Below, in pieces: positions 9,770-17,398 of a stretch of DNA of 64,000 nucleotides. Both the position numbers and the translations under genes were made by a program. Source of the DNA: Microbacterium sp. T2.11-28 (GTDB lineage Bacteria; Actinomycetota; Actinomycetes; Actinomycetales; Microbacteriaceae); assembly GCF_950097975.1 (NCBI RefSeq), contig NZ_CATNHF010000001.1, positions 496,001-560,000 of the forward strand, given 5' to 3'. A model generated the notes under the pieces. The model searched no databases, was not told the origin of the DNA, and worked only from the letters and a program-made list of their open reading frames with translations. Position 1 is the stretch's first letter. Every line of letters begins with the position of its first letter.

Positions 9770-9785
9770 GACACCCGAGGGTGTC
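9770..9785. promoter_or_regulatory. 16-base perfect inverted repeat in adnA/DUF3107 divergent region
   Basis: GACACCC-GA-GGGTGTC, just upstream of a TAGAGT box (9788-9793) that probably serves the DUF3107 gene and about 12 bases beyond the adnA -10. Position suits an operator shared by both promoters. The sequence does not match the actinobacterial LexA box. Confidence 0.45.
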
Positions 9786-9834
9786 GTAGAGTCGGAGTGG
9801 CGCGCGAGATCGCACGCCGGAAAGGCAGTCACCC

Positions 9835-10059
9835 GTGGAGATCCGCATCGGCCTCGCGAACAGCCCCCGCGAGCTCAGCTTCGAATCCGAAGAGGCGGCC
9901 GACGCCGTCAAGAAGGCCGTCACCGACGCTCTCGAGTCCGGCACCGGCCACCTGTCCTTCACCGACGCGAAGGGCAACTCCTACGTCGTCCCCACCGCCG
10001 CGATCACCTTCGTCGAGGTCGGCACCGACCACTCGCGCCGCGTCGGCTTCGTCGCCTGA
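9835..10059 (+). CDS. DUF3107 family protein
   Basis: 74-residue acidic protein starting MEIRIGLANSPREL, the typical DUF3107 opening; M. tuberculosis Rv3208A (TB9.4) is the equivalent and lies in the same neighbourhood. GTG start with AAAGG upstream; a TAGAGT -10 at 9788 would give a leader of about 35 bases. The next gene begins one base after the stop. Function unknown. Confidence 0.88.
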   Translation: MEIRIGLANSPRELSFESEEAADAVKKAVTDALESGTGHLSFTDAKGNSYVVPTAAITFVEVGTDHSRRVGFVA

Positions 10060-10060
10060 C

Positions 10061-10351
10061 ATGCAGATCATCATCGCGCTGGTGTTCGGCGCCGGCGTGG
10101 GCGGGCTGCTGCACTACCTGCAGCCCGGGCGGGACGTGCGCGGTGCGGCGCTCGCACCCGTCGTCGGCGCGTTCGCCGGTGCGTTCGTGTGGATGGTGCT
10201 GACCTGGCTCGGCGTCACCACGCTGAGCCCCTGGCTGTGGCTCGTCTCGTTCGCGGCCCCGCTGGTCGTCGTCCCAGTCCTTCTCGTCGTGCTGACGCGT
10301 CTGCGCGCCTCGCACGATGCGCGCGAGCGCGTGCGTCTCGGCATCGCCTGA
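10061..10351 (+). CDS. Small integral membrane protein, unknown function
   Basis: 96 residues with an N-terminal hydrophobic segment (IIIALVFGAGVGGLLHYL), two further membrane segments and a basic C-terminus (RLRASHDARERVR). The gene follows the DUF3107 gene immediately, so the two are very likely one operon. I do not recognise a named family. It converges on the ferritin-like gene. Confidence 0.75.
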   Translation: MQIIIALVFGAGVGGLLHYLQPGRDVRGAALAPVVGAFAGAFVWMVLTWLGVTTLSPWLWLVSFAAPLVVVPVLLVVLTRLRASHDARERVRLGIA

Positions 10352-10374
10352 CGCAACCCGCGCGACGCCCTCAC

Positions 10375-10453
10375 CGAGCCGACACGCCGCGTGCGAGCCG
10401 ACACGGTACGACGCGCACCGAGCTTGTCGGCTCGCGCGGATCTTGTCGGCCCG
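10375..10453. repeat. Two direct and two inverted copies of a 12-base CGAGCCGACACG element
   Basis: CGAGCCGACACG at 10375-10386 and 10394-10405, then CTTGTCGGCTCG (10423-10434) and CTTGTCGGCCCG (10442-10453) in inverse orientation. They can pair as nested hairpins between convergent genes and probably act as a bidirectional terminator. Confidence 0.55.
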
Positions 10454-10494
10454 GCACCGTACCGCCGGCACCGTGCAAGCCGGACGGCGCGGGA

Positions 10495-11211
10495 TCAGGC
10501 GTCGAGGCCCATGGCGGCCATGCGACGCGAGTGCGCGCCGAGCAGCTCGGTGAACACCGGCTCCACGCGCTTCTCCTCGGCGGCGTCGAGGGACTGCGGG
10601 CGCAGCGCGCCGCGCGCGATCAGCAGCGTGTCGCCGACCAGCCGCCGGCCCCACAGCGCCAGCAGCGACCGCCATTCGGCGTCGGCGGCGATGGCGTCGG
10701 TGACGATCCCGACGAGTGCATCCCGCTCGTCATCGCGGTCGAGGATGCCGGCGACGCGCCGTCCGGTCGCCCCGTAGCTGGCGGACAGCGCCCGGTAGAA
10801 GTCGTCGAGCATGCCCGCGGTGATGTGCACCGACAGCATCGTCTCCAGCGGGCGGGCGCCGTGCGTGGCGCGACGGAAGGCGTCGAGGGGCTCCCGGAAG
10901 GGCAGCATGAGGTCGAGCGGATCCTGACCGCGCTCGCGGATCAGGTCGAGCAGCGCGCGGTGCTTGAGGAGCGCCGATCCGGCGGCGAGGGTGAGCGATT
11001 CCTTCTGCGTCAGGTCGGGCGTCGGGGCGATGAGCTCGCTCAGCGTCTCGAAGTAGCCGAGCTGCAGATACGCCGCCTGGCCGAGGAAGGTGTCGACCTC
11101 GGGCGCGAGCTCCTCGAAGTCCACGCGCGACACGTCGCCGTGATCGCCCCGGGAGCGCACCTTCAGCGTGCGCTCGGGAGCGCGTCCGCGTTGCCAGAAC
11201 CACCTCACCAC
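10495..11211 (-). CDS. Ferritin-like-fold protein (Rv3210c-type)
   Basis: 238 residues, mostly helical, with repeated E/H-containing helices (LSVHITAGMLDDFYRAL, EWRSLLALWGRRLVGD) resembling the actinobacterial ferritin-like-fold family next to rhlE. Whether it binds a di-metal site is not clear: the canonical ExxH pairs are not obvious. The GTG start is fixed by a TANNNT box six bases upstream. Divergent from the DEAD-box helicase gene, the same arrangement as M. tuberculosis Rv3210c/Rv3211. Role unknown. Confidence 0.75.
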   Translation of the reverse strand: MVRWFWQRGRAPERTLKVRSRGDHGDVSRVDFEELAPEVDTFLGQAAYLQLGYFETLSELIAPTPDLTQKESLTLAAGSALLKHRALLDLIRERGQDPLDLMLPFREPLDAFRRATHGARPLETMLSVHITAGMLDDFYRALSASYGATGRRVAGILDRDDERDALVGIVTDAIAADAEWRSLLALWGRRLVGDTLLIARGALRPQSLDAAEEKRVEPVFTELLGAHSRRMAAMGLDA

Positions 11212-11223
11212 GGGTACAGCCTA
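11212..11223 (-). promoter_or_regulatory. Leaderless -10 box TAGGCT, 6 bases before GTG
   Basis: TAGGCT, six bases (GTACCC), then the GTG of the ferritin-like gene; no ribosome site could fit. Confidence 0.6.
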
Positions 11224-11280
11224 GGGCGCCCCGCCGCGGCGCGCGGGGACGCCTCGCGAGGCCTCGCGGGGGCGCTGGGC

Positions 11281-11388
11281 TAGGCTGGGTGCGTCCCGGC
11301 GTCGGATCGGGACCCCGCGCCTGTGGCTGAGTGAAGGGCGTGGACCTCATCACCCGGCGGCTTCTCACCGCCAGACAGGCATGGAAAC
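11281..11388 (+). promoter_or_regulatory. Putative promoter and about 95-base leader of the DEAD-box helicase gene
   Basis: TAGGCT at 11281-11286 is the nearest -10-like box. The leader holds a small hairpin (GGCGG/CCGCC, 11357-11373) and a three-codon ATG-GAA-ACG-TGA frame at 11381-11392 whose stop overlaps the GTG start of the helicase. Confidence 0.4.
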
Positions 11389-12903
11389 GTGACGACTTTC
11401 GCGGACCTCGGAGTCGATCAGGACATCGTCGACGCCCTCACCACCAAGGGCATCGTGGACGCGTTCCCGATCCAGGAGCAGACGATCCCCCTCGGACTGC
11501 CCGGTCAGGACATCATCGGTCAGGCCAAGACGGGCACCGGCAAGACCTTCGGCTTCGGAATCCCCGTCGTCCAGCGTCTCGGACTCGACCCCGCGCCCGG
11601 GGTCAAGGCCCTCATCGTCGTGCCCACGCGCGAGCTCGCCGTCCAGGTCTACGAGGACATGGACATGCTCACCTCCAACCGCTCGACGAGCGTCGTCGCC
11701 ATCTACGGCGGCAAGGCGTACGAGGGCCAGATCGATCAGCTCAAGGCGGGCGCGCAGATCGTCGTCGGAACCCCCGGGCGCCTCATCGATCTGAACAACC
11801 AGCGCCTCCTCGACCTGTCGAACGCGACCGAGGTCGTCCTCGACGAGGCCGACAAGATGCTCGACCTCGGCTTCCTGCCCGACATCGAGAAGATCTTCAC
11901 CAAGGTCGCGCAGGTCCGCCACACCCAGCTGTTCTCGGCCACCATGCCCGGGCCCATCGTCGCGCTCGCGCGGCGGTTCATGTCCAACCCCATCCACATC
12001 CGCGCCACCGACCCGGACGAGGGCCTCACCCAGGCCAACATCCGCCACCTCGTGTACCGCGCGCACTCGCTGGACAAGGACGAGGTCATCGCCCGCATCC
12101 TGCAGGCCGAGGGCCGCGGCAAGACCGTGGTATTCACCCGCACCAAGCGCGCGGCGCAGCGCCTCGTCGACGAGCTGAACGATCGCGGATTCAACGCGGG
12201 CGCGGTGCACGGCGACATGAGCCAGGAGTCGCGCGAGCGCTCGATGGCGGCGTTCAAGGCCGGCAAGAAGGACATCCTGATCGCCACCGACGTGGCCGCC
12301 CGCGGCATCGACGTCGACGACGTCACACACGTCATCAACCACACCATCCCCGACGACGAGAAGACGTACCTCCACCGCGCCGGCCGCACCGGTCGCGCCG
12401 GCAAGACCGGCATCGCGGTCACCTTCGTCGACTGGGAGGACCTGCACAAGTGGGCCCTCATCAACCGGGCGCTGGAGTTCGGTCAGCCCGAGCCCGTCGA
12501 GACCTACTCCTCGAGTCCTCACCTGTTCGAGGACCTCGACATCCCCGCCGGCACGCGCGGGCGCATCACGACCGCTCCGCGGACGCAGACCGTGCGCACC
12601 CAGCAGCCGGCGCGCGCGGCCGATGCCGCCGCCGGCGACACGACCGAGGGCGGCAGCCGTCGCCGTCGCCGTCGCCGCACCGCGTCCGGCGAGGGTCGCG
12701 TCGGCGCGACGTTCACCGAGGGCGCCGCCGACACCGGCGCCGGAGCGGGCTCGACCGACGGCGGCAGCGACCGCTCGGCCGACGGCGCCGGCACCCACGA
12801 CGGTGCCGGCAAGGAGCACCACGACGGCAAGCCCGCCCCGGCGCGCCGCCGTCGGCGTCGTCGCGGCGGCTCCGGCTCAGGCGTCCCCGTCGCCGGCGCC
12901 TGA
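11389..12903 (+). CDS. rhlE: DEAD-box ATP-dependent RNA helicase, RhlE type
   Basis: Unwinds structured RNA, typically in ribosome assembly or mRNA turnover. 504 residues with the standard DEAD core: Q-motif PIQEQTIP, Walker A AKTGTGKT, PTRELA, VLDEADKM, SAT, and HRAGRTGRAG in the helicase C domain. After about residue 400 the protein becomes a low-complexity tail with two runs of seven Arg, probably an RNA-binding extension. Its last 27 bases overlap the end of the convergent DUF817 gene. GTG start; the alternative ATG eight bases upstream is out of frame. Equivalent to M. tuberculosis Rv3211. Confidence 0.93.
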   Translation: MTTFADLGVDQDIVDALTTKGIVDAFPIQEQTIPLGLPGQDIIGQAKTGTGKTFGFGIPVVQRLGLDPAPGVKALIVVPTRELAVQVYEDMDMLTSNRSTSVVAIYGGKAYEGQIDQLKAGAQIVVGTPGRLIDLNNQRLLDLSNATEVVLDEADKMLDLGFLPDIEKIFTKVAQVRHTQLFSATMPGPIVALARRFMSNPIHIRATDPDEGLTQANIRHLVYRAHSLDKDEVIARILQAEGRGKTVVFTRTKRAAQRLVDELNDRGFNAGAVHGDMSQESRERSMAAFKAGKKDILIATDVAARGIDVDDVTHVINHTIPDDEKTYLHRAGRTGRAGKTGIAVTFVDWEDLHKWALINRALEFGQPEPVETYSSSPHLFEDLDIPAGTRGRITTAPRTQTVRTQQPARAADAAAGDTTEGGSRRRRRRRTASGEGRVGATFTEGAADTGAGAGSTDGGSDRSADGAGTHDGAGKEHHDGKPAPARRRRRRRGGSGSGVPVAGA

Positions 12904-13785
12904 CTCCGGCCCGGTCGACGGCGTCCGTCGCCGATCGTCGTCGACCGCTCGCGGCGGGTACACCCACGTGACCATCACCACCGAGATGATCATGAGCAGG
13001 AACCACGAGCCGAGCTTCGACGGCGACACGGGCTGCCAGCCGTCCAGCTGGTCGGGGTACAGCCACGCCCCGGCGCCGGTGCCGATGTTCTCCGCGAGGT
13101 AGATGAACAGCGCCACCCCGGCGAAGGCCGCCAGCACCGGGATCCGGATCACCCGGCGCCAGACCCGCGCGTGCATGATCGTCGGCAGCCACAGCGCGAT
13201 CACCGCCGCGAACAGGAGCACGCGCGCGTCCCACCAGAAGTGGTGGGTGAAGAAGTTGGCGTACACGGCGATCGCGACCACGGTCGTCGCCCAGACGGGC
13301 GGATAGCGACGGAACCCCAGGTCGAACAGCCGGTGCACCCGCACGAGGTAGGAGCCCACGGCGGCGTACATGAAGCCGCTGAACAGCGGCACTCCCCCGA
13401 TGCGCAGGATGCCGTCGGCGGCATACGTCCACGACCCGGCGTCGGTCTTGAACACCTCCATGGCGGTGCCTGCGATGTGGAAGAGCACGATCACCCACAG
13501 CTCGCGCCCCGTCTCGAGGCGGAAGGACACCATCGCGACCTGGATGAGGACCGCCGCGACGGTGAGGGCGTCGTTGGGCGCGACCGCGGCGTCGTCGGGC
13601 CACCAGACGCGCACCACGACGATCACCACGAGCAGGCTCGCACCGAACACGCACGCCCAGGCCTGCTTGACGACGAAGACGGCGAACTCCACGAGGCCCG
13701 CGCGCAGCCCGCGCGCCGGTGCCCGCGCGAGCAGCCGGTGCGCGGCGGCGTCGAGGCGGCGCTCGAGCGGGGTCGGCTGCTGCAT
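12877..13785 (-). CDS. DUF817 family integral membrane protein
   Basis: 302 residues, with about eight hydrophobic segments and the conserved DUF817 stretches HIAGTAMEVFKTDAGSW, NFFTHHFWWDAR and YLAENIGTGAGAWLYP. The family is membrane-bound and of unknown function. The C-terminal codons overlap the Arg-rich tail of the helicase gene on the other strand, so the two 3' ends share 27 bases of antisense transcript. Confidence 0.9.
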   Translation of the reverse strand: MQQPTPLERRLDAAAHRLLARAPARGLRAGLVEFAVFVVKQAWACVFGASLLVVIVVVRVWWPDDAAVAPNDALTVAAVLIQVAMVSFRLETGRELWVIVLFHIAGTAMEVFKTDAGSWTYAADGILRIGGVPLFSGFMYAAVGSYLVRVHRLFDLGFRRYPPVWATTVVAIAVYANFFTHHFWWDARVLLFAAVIALWLPTIMHARVWRRVIRIPVLAAFAGVALFIYLAENIGTGAGAWLYPDQLDGWQPVSPSKLGSWFLLMIISVVMVTWVYPPRAVDDDRRRTPSTGPESGAGDGDA

Positions 13786-13797
13786 CCTCCGACCGTA
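13786..13797 (-). promoter_or_regulatory. Leaderless -10 box TACGGT, 6 bases before ATG
   Basis: TACGGT, six bases, then the DUF817 ATG. A GGAGG touches the ATG and so cannot be a spaced ribosome site. Confidence 0.55.
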
Positions 13798-13826
13798 GCC
13801 GCCGCGCCGCCTCTGCGTCGCCGGCG

Positions 13827-14726
13827 TCAGGGGTAGACGGGGGCGCTCCCGCTTCCGAGGGCGATGAGCCGGGCCACCATGTCGTCGGCGGTCGTGTTCT
13901 CGCCGGGCAGGTTCGGCTTGCCGAGTCCGTGGTAGTCGCTCGAGCCGGTGACGAGGAGATCGTGCCGCTCGACCAGGGTCCGCAGGCGGGACAGCGCGGG
14001 CTCCTGGTTCTCCCGGTGCCCGAGCTCGTACCCGGCCAGTCCCGCGGCCAGCATCTGATCGGTGAGGCGTGCCGGCAGCAGCCCCGCGCGGCCGGCGGGA
14101 TGCGCGACGACCGCGACGCCGCCCGCCGCCGTGACGGCGGCGACCGCGGTGACGGGGTCGGGGGCGTAGAGGGCGATGTAGTAGTCGCTGGCCGGGTGGA
14201 GGATCCCGGCGAACGCCTCACCGCGGTCGCGCACGAATCCCTTGGCCACGAGCGCGTCGGCGATGTGGGGTCGTCCCACGGTCGCCCCGGTGGCGGTCTG
14301 GGCGACGATGTCGTCCCAGTGCAGGTCGTAATCGCGCGAGATGCGGTCCGCCATGCTGCGGGCACGGCTGAGGCGCGAGTCGCGGATCCGGTCGGTGAGG
14401 GCGCGCAGCACCGCGTCGTCCGGATCGAACAGGTAGGCGAGCACGTGCACGCTCCGCCACTCGTGGCGCGCCGAGAGCTCCATCCCCGGGATGAAGGTCA
14501 TGCCGAGTGACGTCGCCGCCTCGGCCGCCTCCGCCCACCCGGCCGTGGTGTCGTGATCGGTGAGGGCCACCGTGCGGAGCCCATGGCGGTGCGCAGCGGC
14601 CATGACCTTGGCCGGGGGCTCCGTGCCGTCGGAGTGGTCGGAGTGCAGGTGGAGGTCGCTCGGGCCGACGAACCGCCGACCGTCCGATCCCCGTCCCGGG
14701 ACCCGGCGCTGAACGTCCGACGGCAT
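13827..14726 (-). CDS. PHP-domain phosphoesterase
   Basis: 299 residues. PHP metal motifs are seen at DLHLHSDHSDGT, LTDHDT, PGMELSA, VVAHPAG and the C-terminal SDYHG. Closest known group is the YciV/TrpH-type 3',5'-nucleoside bisphosphate phosphatase, which hydrolyses pAp-like nucleotides or trims short RNA; substrate here is inferred. The ATG has GGAGG directly abutting it, and a TANNNT box six bases away, so a leaderless start is the better explanation. Divergent from the next gene. Confidence 0.88.
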   Translation of the reverse strand: MPSDVQRRVPGRGSDGRRFVGPSDLHLHSDHSDGTEPPAKVMAAAHRHGLRTVALTDHDTTAGWAEAAEAATSLGMTFIPGMELSARHEWRSVHVLAYLFDPDDAVLRALTDRIRDSRLSRARSMADRISRDYDLHWDDIVAQTATGATVGRPHIADALVAKGFVRDRGEAFAGILHPASDYYIALYAPDPVTAVAAVTAAGGVAVVAHPAGRAGLLPARLTDQMLAAGLAGYELGHRENQEPALSRLRTLVERHDLLVTGSSDYHGLGKPNLPGENTTADDMVARLIALGSGSAPVYP

Positions 14727-14738
14727 CCTCCGAGCGTA
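14727..14738 (-). promoter_or_regulatory. Leaderless -10 box TACGCT, 6 bases before ATG
   Basis: TACGCT at 14733-14738, six bases, PHP gene ATG. Only 32 bases separate it from the divergent -10 at 14771. Confidence 0.6.
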
Positions 14739-14770
14739 CCGCGATGCCGCGAACTCTCAGCCTGCTGACA

Positions 14771-14783
14771 TAGAGTCGGCGGC
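14771..14783 (+). promoter_or_regulatory. Leaderless -10 box TAGAGT, 7 bases before GTG
   Basis: TAGAGT, seven bases (CGGCGGC), GTG of the endonuclease/exonuclease/phosphatase-family gene. Confidence 0.6.
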
Positions 14784-15818
14784 GTGCTGCGGTTGCTCGG
14801 AATCCTCGTGACGGTGGTGTTCGCGATCGCGGCGGCACTCGTCACCTGGCCCCAGTTCTTCCGCCTCGAGCGCACCTTCCCCCTGGCCCAGATCGTCTCG
14901 CTGCGCGGCGCCCTCGCCCTCGCCTTCGGACTGATCGCCCTGCTCGCGCTGCTGCTCTGCATGGCCCGCACCGCCCGCGCCTTCGCCGCCTCGCTGCTGG
15001 CGATCGCCCTGGTCGCCGGCGGCGCGAACGCCGCGATCCTCCTCTCGCGCGGCACCGGATCGTCCGCCCTGCCCGAGCGCACCGAGCAGTCCCTGCGCGT
15101 CATGACCTGGAACACCGCGGGCGCCGCCGCCGACCCGGCGGTCATCGCGCGCACCGCCGTCGCGATGCAGGCCGACATCGTCGCCCTCCCCGAGACGACG
15201 ATCGAGACCGGCGAGGAGGTCGCCGTCGCGATGCGCGAGATGGGCCACCCGATGTGGGCCCATCACGAGGACTTCGGCGAGCGGGAGGACTACCCCGACT
15301 GGGACGCCAACTCCACCACTCTCCTCATCTCGCCGGATCTCGGCGACTACGCCGTGGTGGAATCGACCTCGGCCGGGACCACCAACACGTCGGCGGTGCC
15401 GAGCGTCGTCGCGATGCCCATCGACGGCACGGGCCCGATCGTGGTCGCCGTGCACGCCGTCGCGCCGCGGCAGGACGCGATGGCCGCGTGGCGCGCCGAC
15501 CTGCAGTGGATCGCCGACCAGTGCGCCGCGGACGACGTCATCCTCGCCGGGGACTTCAACGCGACCGTCGACCACATGGACCGCCTGGGCGTCGACGGCG
15601 GGACGATCGGGCGCTGCCGCGACGCCGCGAGCGCGACCGGAAGCGGTGCGGTCGGCACCTGGTCGACGACGTGGCCGCCTCTTCTGGGGACGCCGATCGA
15701 TCATGTGATGGCCACCGAGGCATGGACCCCGGCGGCGTCGGTCGTGCTCACCACCCTCGATGACGCGGGCAGCGACCACCGGCCGCTCATCGTCCAGTAC
15801 GAGCGCGCCGAGCCCTGA
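14784..15818 (+). CDS. Membrane-anchored endonuclease/exonuclease/phosphatase-family protein
   Basis: 344 residues: three hydrophobic segments in the first 95 residues, then an EEP (DNase I-like) domain with MTWNTAG, LPETTIE, LAGDFNAT, and SDHRPLIV. The metal and catalytic residues expected for the fold (Asn, Glu, Asp-Asn, Asp-His) are all visible. Family members cleave nucleic acids or phosphate esters; the membrane topology would place the domain outside the cell. Substrate unknown. Followed 62 bases later by the aminopeptidase gene. Confidence 0.88.
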   Translation: MLRLLGILVTVVFAIAAALVTWPQFFRLERTFPLAQIVSLRGALALAFGLIALLALLLCMARTARAFAASLLAIALVAGGANAAILLSRGTGSSALPERTEQSLRVMTWNTAGAAADPAVIARTAVAMQADIVALPETTIETGEEVAVAMREMGHPMWAHHEDFGEREDYPDWDANSTTLLISPDLGDYAVVESTSAGTTNTSAVPSVVAMPIDGTGPIVVAVHAVAPRQDAMAAWRADLQWIADQCAADDVILAGDFNATVDHMDRLGVDGGTIGRCRDAASATGSGAVGTWSTTWPPLLGTPIDHVMATEAWTPAASVVLTTLDDAGSDHRPLIVQYERAEP

Positions 15819-15880
15819 CCGCCGGCCCTCGGGTCACGTGCTCGGGGCGGGAGCGGCCGTGAAGTGCGAGACTGGATCAC

Positions 15881-17398
15881 ATGAGCACGAGCGACAGCGA
15901 CACCATCGCCGACACCCCCTCGGACGCGGCAACCGCCGAGCCCCAGCAGGCCGCCGAGCCCCAGCAGGCCGCCGAGCCCCAGCAGGCCGCCGAGCCCCAG
16001 CCGACCGCCGAGCCTCAGCCGACCGCTGAGCCTCAGGAGAACGCCAACCGCAAGCAGCCGTTCCCGCAGGGCTTCCTCGACACCATCTCGACCGGCTGGG
16101 CCGAGCGCCCGAGCGCCACCCCGGTCGAGCGCGCGCAGGCGCCGTACGCCGCCGCGCGCCGCCGCGCCGTCTCCGCCGAGTTCCCGGGGCGACGCCTCGT
16201 GATCCCCGCGGGCTCCCTCAAGCAGCGCTCCAACGACACGGACTACCCGTTCCGCGCGCACTCGGCGTTCGCCCACCTCACCGGCTGGGCCGCCGACGCC
16301 GTCCCCGATTCGATCCTCGTGTTCGACCCGACCGACGACGGGCACGACGCCACCGTGTACCTCCGCGAGCGCGCCGACCGGACGACGGCGGAGTTCTACG
16401 CCGATGCGTCGGTGGGCGAGTTCTGGATCGGCCCCCGCCCCGCGCTGGAGGGCGTGGCGAGCGATCTCGGCATCGCGACCGCGCACCTCGACGACTTCGA
16501 GGCCCATGACGACGACGTCGTGCTCGACGAGGACGCCGAGCTCGCCCGCTTCGTCTCCGAGCTCCGGCTCGTCAAAGACGCGTACGAGATCGAGCAGATG
16601 CGCCTCGCCGTCGACGTCACCGCACGGGGCTTCGACGACATCGTCGCCGACCTCCCGCGGATCATCGCCACGCCGCGCGGCGAGCGCGCGGTGGAAGGCG
16701 TCTTCCACCACCGCGCCCGCGTGGAGGGGAACGGCGAGGGCTACGACACGATCGCCGCCTCCGGGCCGCACGCGTGCTACCTGCACTGGACGCGCAACGA
16801 CGCCCCTGTCGTCCCGGGCGACCTCATCCTCATCGACGCCGGGGTCGAGGTCGACAGCCTGTACACGGCCGACATCACGCGCACGCTGCCGGTGTCGGGC
16901 ACCTTCACGCCGATCCAGCGCACGATCTACGAGACGGTCCGCGAGGCGGCCGACGCCGCGTTCGCCGCCGCGCGCCCCGGGGTCACCTTCCGGTCCGTGC
17001 ACGAGGCGGCGATGAAGGTCATCGCCGCGCGCGTCGCCGAGTGGGGGCTGCTCCCGGTCAGCGCCGAGGAGGCGCTGGATGCGACCTCCGGCGGACAGCA
17101 CCGGCGCTACATGGTGCACGGCACCAGCCACCACCTGGGCATCGACGTCCACGACTGCGCCCAGGCGCGGCGCGAGATGTACTACGACGGTCTGCTGGAA
17201 CCCGGCATGGTCTTCACGATCGAGCCCGGTCTGTACTTCCAGATCGACGATCTGACGGTGCCCGAGGAGTACCGCGGCATCGGCGTGCGCATCGAGGACG
17301 ACATCCTCATGACCGAGGACGGGCCGGTCAACCTCTCCGCAGGGATCCCCCGCACCGCCGACGACGTCGAGGCGTGGATCGCCCGGCTGACCGCGTGA
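15881..17398 (+). CDS. pepP: Xaa-Pro aminopeptidase (aminopeptidase P), M24B family
   Basis: Removes N-terminal residues that precede proline. 505 residues: N-terminal AMP_N domain (about 75-230) and M24 metallopeptidase domain with the expected ligands in LIDAGVEVDSLYTADITRT, MVHGTSHHLG, TIEPGLY and GVRIEDD. The first 60 residues are an added low-complexity arm with six repeats of AEPQ-x-x. The stop overlaps the GTG of the next gene (GTGA). A weak -10 (GAGACT) sits seven bases before the ATG. Confidence 0.92.
   Translation: MSTSDSDTIADTPSDAATAEPQQAAEPQQAAEPQQAAEPQPTAEPQPTAEPQENANRKQPFPQGFLDTISTGWAERPSATPVERAQAPYAAARRRAVSAEFPGRRLVIPAGSLKQRSNDTDYPFRAHSAFAHLTGWAADAVPDSILVFDPTDDGHDATVYLRERADRTTAEFYADASVGEFWIGPRPALEGVASDLGIATAHLDDFEAHDDDVVLDEDAELARFVSELRLVKDAYEIEQMRLAVDVTARGFDDIVADLPRIIATPRGERAVEGVFHHRARVEGNGEGYDTIAASGPHACYLHWTRNDAPVVPGDLILIDAGVEVDSLYTADITRTLPVSGTFTPIQRTIYETVREAADAAFAAARPGVTFRSVHEAAMKVIAARVAEWGLLPVSAEEALDATSGGQHRRYMVHGTSHHLGIDVHDCAQARREMYYDGLLEPGMVFTIEPGLYFQIDDLTVPEEYRGIGVRIEDDILMTEDGPVNLSAGIPRTADDVEAWIARLTA
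15935..16042 (+). repeat. 18-base in-frame tandem repeat encoding AEPQxx
   Basis: Six consecutive 18-base units inside the aminopeptidase gene: three AEPQQA, two AEPQPT and one AEPQEN. The first three are nearly identical at DNA level, the later ones have drifted. Confidence 0.9.

Noticed and set aside
9770..9785. LexA/SOS box between adnA and DUF3107
   Set aside because: The palindrome does not resemble the actinobacterial TCGAAC-type LexA site.
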